A DNA stretch of 8,660 nucleotides from Thermoleophilia bacterium (GTDB lineage: Bacteria > Actinomycetota > Thermoleophilia > Gaiellales > SKUG01): the NCBI GenBank assembly GCA_020438525.1, contig JAGQUL010000195.1, positions 1 to 8,660 of the forward strand. Reading direction: 5' to 3'. Positions 5,797-8,660 of the stretch are shown here, one piece after another (positions within the stretch are counted from its first letter, which is position 1; each line of letters starts with the position of its first letter). The notes beneath the pieces are model-generated. The model saw only the letters and a program-made list of their open reading frames with translations. It searched no databases and had not been told where the DNA came from. A program made the position numbers and the translations under genes.

Positions 5797-6986
5797 ATCC
5801 CCGCCCCGGCCTCGACTCCGGCCGCCCGGTGCGCGTCACCACGATGGTCGATGCGCTGCTCGCCGGCGGCGCCGAACGCGTCGCGGTGGAGGTCGCCTGC
5901 GGGCTCGACCGCGAGCGCTACCAGCCGCACGTGCTCGTGACGCGCGAGGACGGGCCGCTACGCGAGCTGCTCGAGCGCGCCGACGTGCCGTTCACGATCC
6001 TCGGGCGCAGCGACAAGTGGGACGTGTCGCCATGGCGGCGTGCCCACCGCCATCTGGTCGAGCACGCCGACCTGCTCCACTCGCACAAGTTCGGATCGAA
6101 CGCGTGGGGCGCGCTGCTGGCACGCACCGCCCGCGTGCCGCTCGTCGTGCACGAGCACAACTTCAGCGAGACCCCGACGCGCTCGCGACGCACGATCGAT
6201 CGGCGCTGGATCGCCACCCGCGCCGGCCGCGTGCTGTGCGTGTCGGAGAGCGTCGCCGACGTGGAGCGGGCATGCGGCGTGGACGAGCGGCTGATCGAGG
6301 TCGTGCCGAACGGCGTGCGCCTCGACTCCGCATGGCCGCGCGGCGCCGCACGCGCGGAGCTCGGGCTCACGGCGCGATCCTTCACGATCGGGATCGTGGG
6401 TCGACTGCGCCCCGAGAAGGCGCACGAGGTGCTGCTCGAGGCAGTCGCCGACCTGGCCCGATCCGGGCGCGACGTGCGCCTGTGCGTCGTGGGCGACGGT
6501 CCGCGCCGCACGGAGCTGCAGCTGATCGCCGGAAAGCTCGGCATCGACTCGCGCGTCACGTGGGCGGGCGAGCGTCGCGACGCAGCCACGCTCGCCGCCG
6601 CGTTCGACGTGGGCGTGATCTGCTCGCACTGGGAAGGGCTGCCGCTCGCGGCGCTCGAGTCGATGGCCGCAGGCGTGCCGCTCGTGGCGACCGCGGTCGG
6701 AGGACTGCCCGGCCTGCTCTCGAACGGCGCGGGCGTCGTCGTTCCCCCTGCCGACCCCCGCGCGCTCGCCGACGCCCTGCGCACGCTGATCGACGACGAG
6801 CAGCATCGCGCTCGAACCGGCGCCGCCGGCCGCGAACGCGTCGCACGGCAGTACTCGTTCGGCGCAATGGTCCGCCACATCCAGGACATCTACGACACCG
6901 TGCTCGACGAGCAGCGCGCCTCCACGCGCGATGCACGCCGACGCCACGACGAGCCGGCACCGACCGCCGGACAGGAGGCCGCATGA
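5793..6986 (+). CDS. GT4-family glycosyltransferase (classical GGAERV type)
   Basis: The protein is 397 residues. The start ATG 5793 overlaps the upstream stop and follows GGAGG (5784-5788) by four bases. The N-terminal domain has the acceptor loop LLAGGAERVAVEVA (22-35) and LLHSHKFGSN (94-103). PNGV (172-175) leads into the donor domain. GIVGRLRPEKAHEVLLEA (200-217) supplies Arg204 and Lys209, VVGDGPRR (232-239) is the next strand-loop, and EGLPLAALE (Glu281-Glu289) is the E-x7-E motif followed by MAAGVPLVATAVGGLP (291-306). All catalytic landmarks of a retaining GT4 enzyme are present, so it should be active. It probably adds one sugar to the growing lipid-linked oligosaccharide; the sugar is not predictable from sequence. 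The final 25 residues are a charged, likely disordered tail. Confidence 0.93.
   Translation: MNPRPGLDSGRPVRVTTMVDALLAGGAERVAVEVACGLDRERYQPHVLVTREDGPLRELLERADVPFTILGRSDKWDVSPWRRAHRHLVEHADLLHSHKFGSNAWGALLARTARVPLVVHEHNFSETPTRSRRTIDRRWIATRAGRVLCVSESVADVERACGVDERLIEVVPNGVRLDSAWPRGAARAELGLTARSFTIGIVGRLRPEKAHEVLLEAVADLARSGRDVRLCVVGDGPRRTELQLIAGKLGIDSRVTWAGERRDAATLAAAFDVGVICSHWEGLPLAALESMAAGVPLVATAVGGLPGLLSNGAGVVVPPADPRALADALRTLIDDEQHRARTGAAGRERVARQYSFGAMVRHIQDIYDTVLDEQRASTRDARRRHDEPAPTAGQEAA
6973..6978 (+). promoter_or_regulatory. Strong ribosome binding site for the C5-epimerase gene
   Basis: A full consensus AGGAGG lies four bases before ATG 6983. It is inside the end of the preceding GT4 gene and fixes the start at the ATGA overlap. 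Confidence 0.75.
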
Positions 6987-7975
6987 CCGCCCAGCCCCAC
7001 GAGGAGCACGACCGCGAGCCCGAGCAGCTCCACGAGACCGCGACCCGACCGAGCGGCGACGATCCACGCCACCAGCCGATCGGCTTCTTCGCGCCCGGCG
7101 TGGTCCGCTCCGGCTACCACATGGACCTGCGCGGCGTTGCCGGATCGTACGGCCCGCCCGACGAGGCCGACGCCTGGATCGACCTGCTCGTCGCCCGCCG
7201 CGAGCACGTGCTGCCCGTGAGCATGCTCCAGCTCGGGCTCGGCGCATGGCAGCGCGGCATCGACCAGGACGACTCCGACCGCGGTGGCTGGATGGCGATC
7301 GCCCAGCGGATCGCCGACTGGGCTGCCGTCGACATGGACGGGCACGGCCGCTTCGCGCACCTGCAGCCGATGCCGCACACCTACCGGATCGACGCGCCCT
7401 GGTACTCGGCGATGGCGCAGGGGCTCGGAATCAGCCTGCTCGCGCGAGCAGGCGAAGCAGACGACGCAGCCCGCGCGGCACGCAGCCTGCTCGACCGCAC
7501 GTTCGGCCTCGTGACCGACACGAGCGACGGGCCGATCCTCGAGGAGTACCCCGCCGACCCTCGCCCGCACGTGCTCAACGGCTGGATGTGGGCGCTGCTG
7601 GGCCTGTACGACCTTGCCTACTGCGATGGGCTGGACGACGACGACCTGCGCGCTGCAGCAGCGGATTCCTGGGATTCGGGAGTCTCGTCGCTCGTGGCAC
7701 ACCTGCCGCGCTACGAGACCGGCCGCGGCTGGTCGACCTACGACCTGTACCCGCACCCGATCGCGAACGTCGCCAGCCCGTTCTACCACCGGCTGCACGT
7801 GTCGATGCTGCGCGCCGTTGCCCGGGTCGCGCCGTACGTCGAGCTCGCGCACGAGCTCGAGGACACCGCCGGCCGCTGGGAGCGCGCGCTCGCCAGGCCG
7901 GGCACGCGCGCGGTCGCCGTGGCGCGCAAGGTGGGCTTCCGGATCGTCACCCCGCGCCACCGGAGGGCTGCCTGA
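6983..7975 (+). CDS. D-glucuronyl C5-epimerase family protein
   Basis: The protein is 330 residues and matches the C-terminal (alpha/alpha) catalytic domain of heparan-sulfate D-glucuronyl C5-epimerases, which flip D-glucuronate to L-iduronate within a polymer. Family blocks in order are PWYSAMAQGLGISLLARA (139-156), LEEYPADPRPHVLNG (186-200) with WALLGLYDLAY (203-213), RGWSTYDLYP (248-257) and FYHRLHVSMLRAV (267-279). Tyr189, Tyr253 and Tyr268 fall in the motifs that carry the catalytic tyrosines of the animal enzymes (from memory, not aligned). The N-terminal beta domains of the animal enzyme are missing, and residues 1-30 are an acidic His/Glu-rich disordered stretch. No signal peptide or membrane segment is seen, so it should act in the cytoplasm, perhaps at the membrane through its basic C-terminus (residues 315-328). 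It sits between GT4 genes, which points to modification of the polymer made by this operon. An epimerase or lyase of other uronates remains possible. Confidence 0.85.
   Translation: MTAQPHEEHDREPEQLHETATRPSGDDPRHQPIGFFAPGVVRSGYHMDLRGVAGSYGPPDEADAWIDLLVARREHVLPVSMLQLGLGAWQRGIDQDDSDRGGWMAIAQRIADWAAVDMDGHGRFAHLQPMPHTYRIDAPWYSAMAQGLGISLLARAGEADDAARAARSLLDRTFGLVTDTSDGPILEEYPADPRPHVLNGWMWALLGLYDLAYCDGLDDDDLRAAAADSWDSGVSSLVAHLPRYETGRGWSTYDLYPHPIANVASPFYHRLHVSMLRAVARVAPYVELAHELEDTAGRWERALARPGTRAVAVARKVGFRIVTPRHRRAA
7962..7967 (+). promoter_or_regulatory. Ribosome binding site deciding the GTG start at 7977
   Basis: GGAGGG lies nine bases before GTG 7977, a good Shine-Dalgarno distance. It supports initiation at a GTG that begins one base after the epimerase stop. 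Confidence 0.7.
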
Positions 7976-7976
7976 C

Positions 7977-8660
7977 GTGCGCATCGCCTACCTGGCATGG
8001 CACGGCTCGGTGCACACCCGCCGCTGGGCGGGCTGGTTCGCCGAGCGCGGGCACGAGGTGCACGTCGTGACGTGCGGCGGAGCGGATGCACGCGATCGCG
8101 ATGCCGACGGCAACCCGCTGCCGCTGCGCTACCAGGTGCACGAGCTGGGCACGCCGCGCTTCGGCAAGCTCGGCTACTTCCTCAGGATGCGCGCAGCGCG
8201 TCGCGCGATCCGGCGGATCGACCCCGAGGTGCTGCACGCGCACTGGCTGACCAGCTACGGCCTGCTCGCACTTGCGTGCGACCGATCCGCGCTGCCGCTC
8301 GTGGTGACCGCGCACGGCGACGACGTGCTGATCGCCCCACGCAACCCGCTGCTCAAGCGGATCGTTCGGCGCGTGCTGCGCGCCGCGAAGCTCGTGACCG
8401 TTCCCGGCGACCCGATGCGCGAGGCGGTGCTCGACCTGCTCGGCGACTCACCGCCGCCCGAGGCCGGGATCGCGACCTTCCAGTACGGCGTGGAGAGCGC
8501 ACGCCTGGCCGCGGCCGGCAGGCGCGCCCGCGCCGCCGTCGAGCCCGGCGGCCCGCTGCGGATCGTGAGCGCGCGGGCGATGCTCGACCTCTACCGAATC
8601 GATGCGCTGCTCGACGCGGTCGCGCTGCTCGTCGGCGACGGCGAGCACGTGCACGTCGAC
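7977..8660 (+). CDS. GT4-family glycosyltransferase, 3' end cut off by window
   Basis: A continuous frame of 228 codons starts at GTG 7977 and runs off the right edge. The first residues VRIAYLAWHGSVHTRRW begin the N-terminal Rossmann domain exactly as expected for GT4, which supports the GTG start. VLHAHWLTSYGLLALA (85-100) and VVTAHGDDVL (109-118) are typical N-domain strands. FQYGVE (168-173) corresponds to the PNGV position. IVSARAMLDLYRIDALLDA (196-214) is the start of the donor domain, resembling the S.R.l.p.Y....li.A form found in many GT4 enzymes. The E-x7-E catalytic motif would lie beyond the edge. It should be a third cytoplasmic retaining glycosyltransferase of the same pathway, expressed in the same transcript. 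Confidence 0.88.
   Translation, partial: MRIAYLAWHGSVHTRRWAGWFAERGHEVHVVTCGGADARDRDADGNPLPLRYQVHELGTPRFGKLGYFLRMRAARRAIRRIDPEVLHAHWLTSYGLLALACDRSALPLVVTAHGDDVLIAPRNPLLKRIVRRVLRAAKLVTVPGDPMREAVLDLLGDSPPPEAGIATFQYGVESARLAAAGRRARAAVEPGGPLRIVSARAMLDLYRIDALLDAVALLVGDGEHVHVD

Noticed and set aside
6983..7975. Alginate-type (mannuronan) C5-epimerase
   Set aside because: Those enzymes have right-handed beta-helix repeats. This protein shows the alpha/alpha-type glucuronyl C5-epimerase blocks and no beta-helix repeats.

Overview
The window is very GC-rich, with codons ending mostly in G or C, clear Shine-Dalgarno sites and tightly packed genes. Gene content and base composition suggest a high-GC actinobacterium. 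A Solirubrobacterales/Thermoleophilia-like host is a guess from style only and was not tested. No rRNA, tRNA, CRISPR array, transposase or attachment site was seen.

Layout. On the minus strand at the left are two translationally coupled genes. The first is an ECF-type sigma factor (1242 to 694). The second is a single-pass membrane protein (697 running off the left edge), likely the cognate non-zinc anti-sigma factor, whose outer part is rich in Ser/Thr/Pro and ends in a Gly-Asn repeat. An intergenic region of about 437 bases (1243-1679) separates them from a divergent plus-strand operon. It holds a perfect 12-bp inverted repeat, a 14-bp palindrome, repeated CGACCGYTC words and one candidate ECF-type promoter.

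The plus-strand operon runs to the right edge: a PIG-V-like polytopic GT-C glycosyltransferase (1680-2903), a Wzz/BY-kinase chain-length protein (2900-4597), two GT4 glycosyltransferases (4600-5796 and 5793-6986), a D-glucuronyl C5-epimerase-family protein (6983-7975), and the N-terminal 228 codons of a third GT4 enzyme starting with GTG (7977 to the edge). Neighbouring genes overlap by four bases (ATGA) or are separated by only 1-2 bases, so this reads as one transcript.

Working together, these genes look like part of an exopolysaccharide or capsule locus. Cytoplasmic GT4 enzymes would assemble a repeat unit or chain, the polytopic GT-C enzyme would add a sugar from a lipid-linked donor, and the Wzz/kinase would set chain length or export. 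The C5-epimerase would convert D-glucuronate to L-iduronate in the chain. That suggests a glycosaminoglycan-like, iduronate-containing polymer, which is the most interesting idea in the window. An initiating transferase, flippase, polymerase and UDP-glucose dehydrogenase are not in the window and would have to lie beyond the right edge or elsewhere. Control of the operon by the divergent sigma/anti-sigma pair is an inference from position and a weak promoter match.
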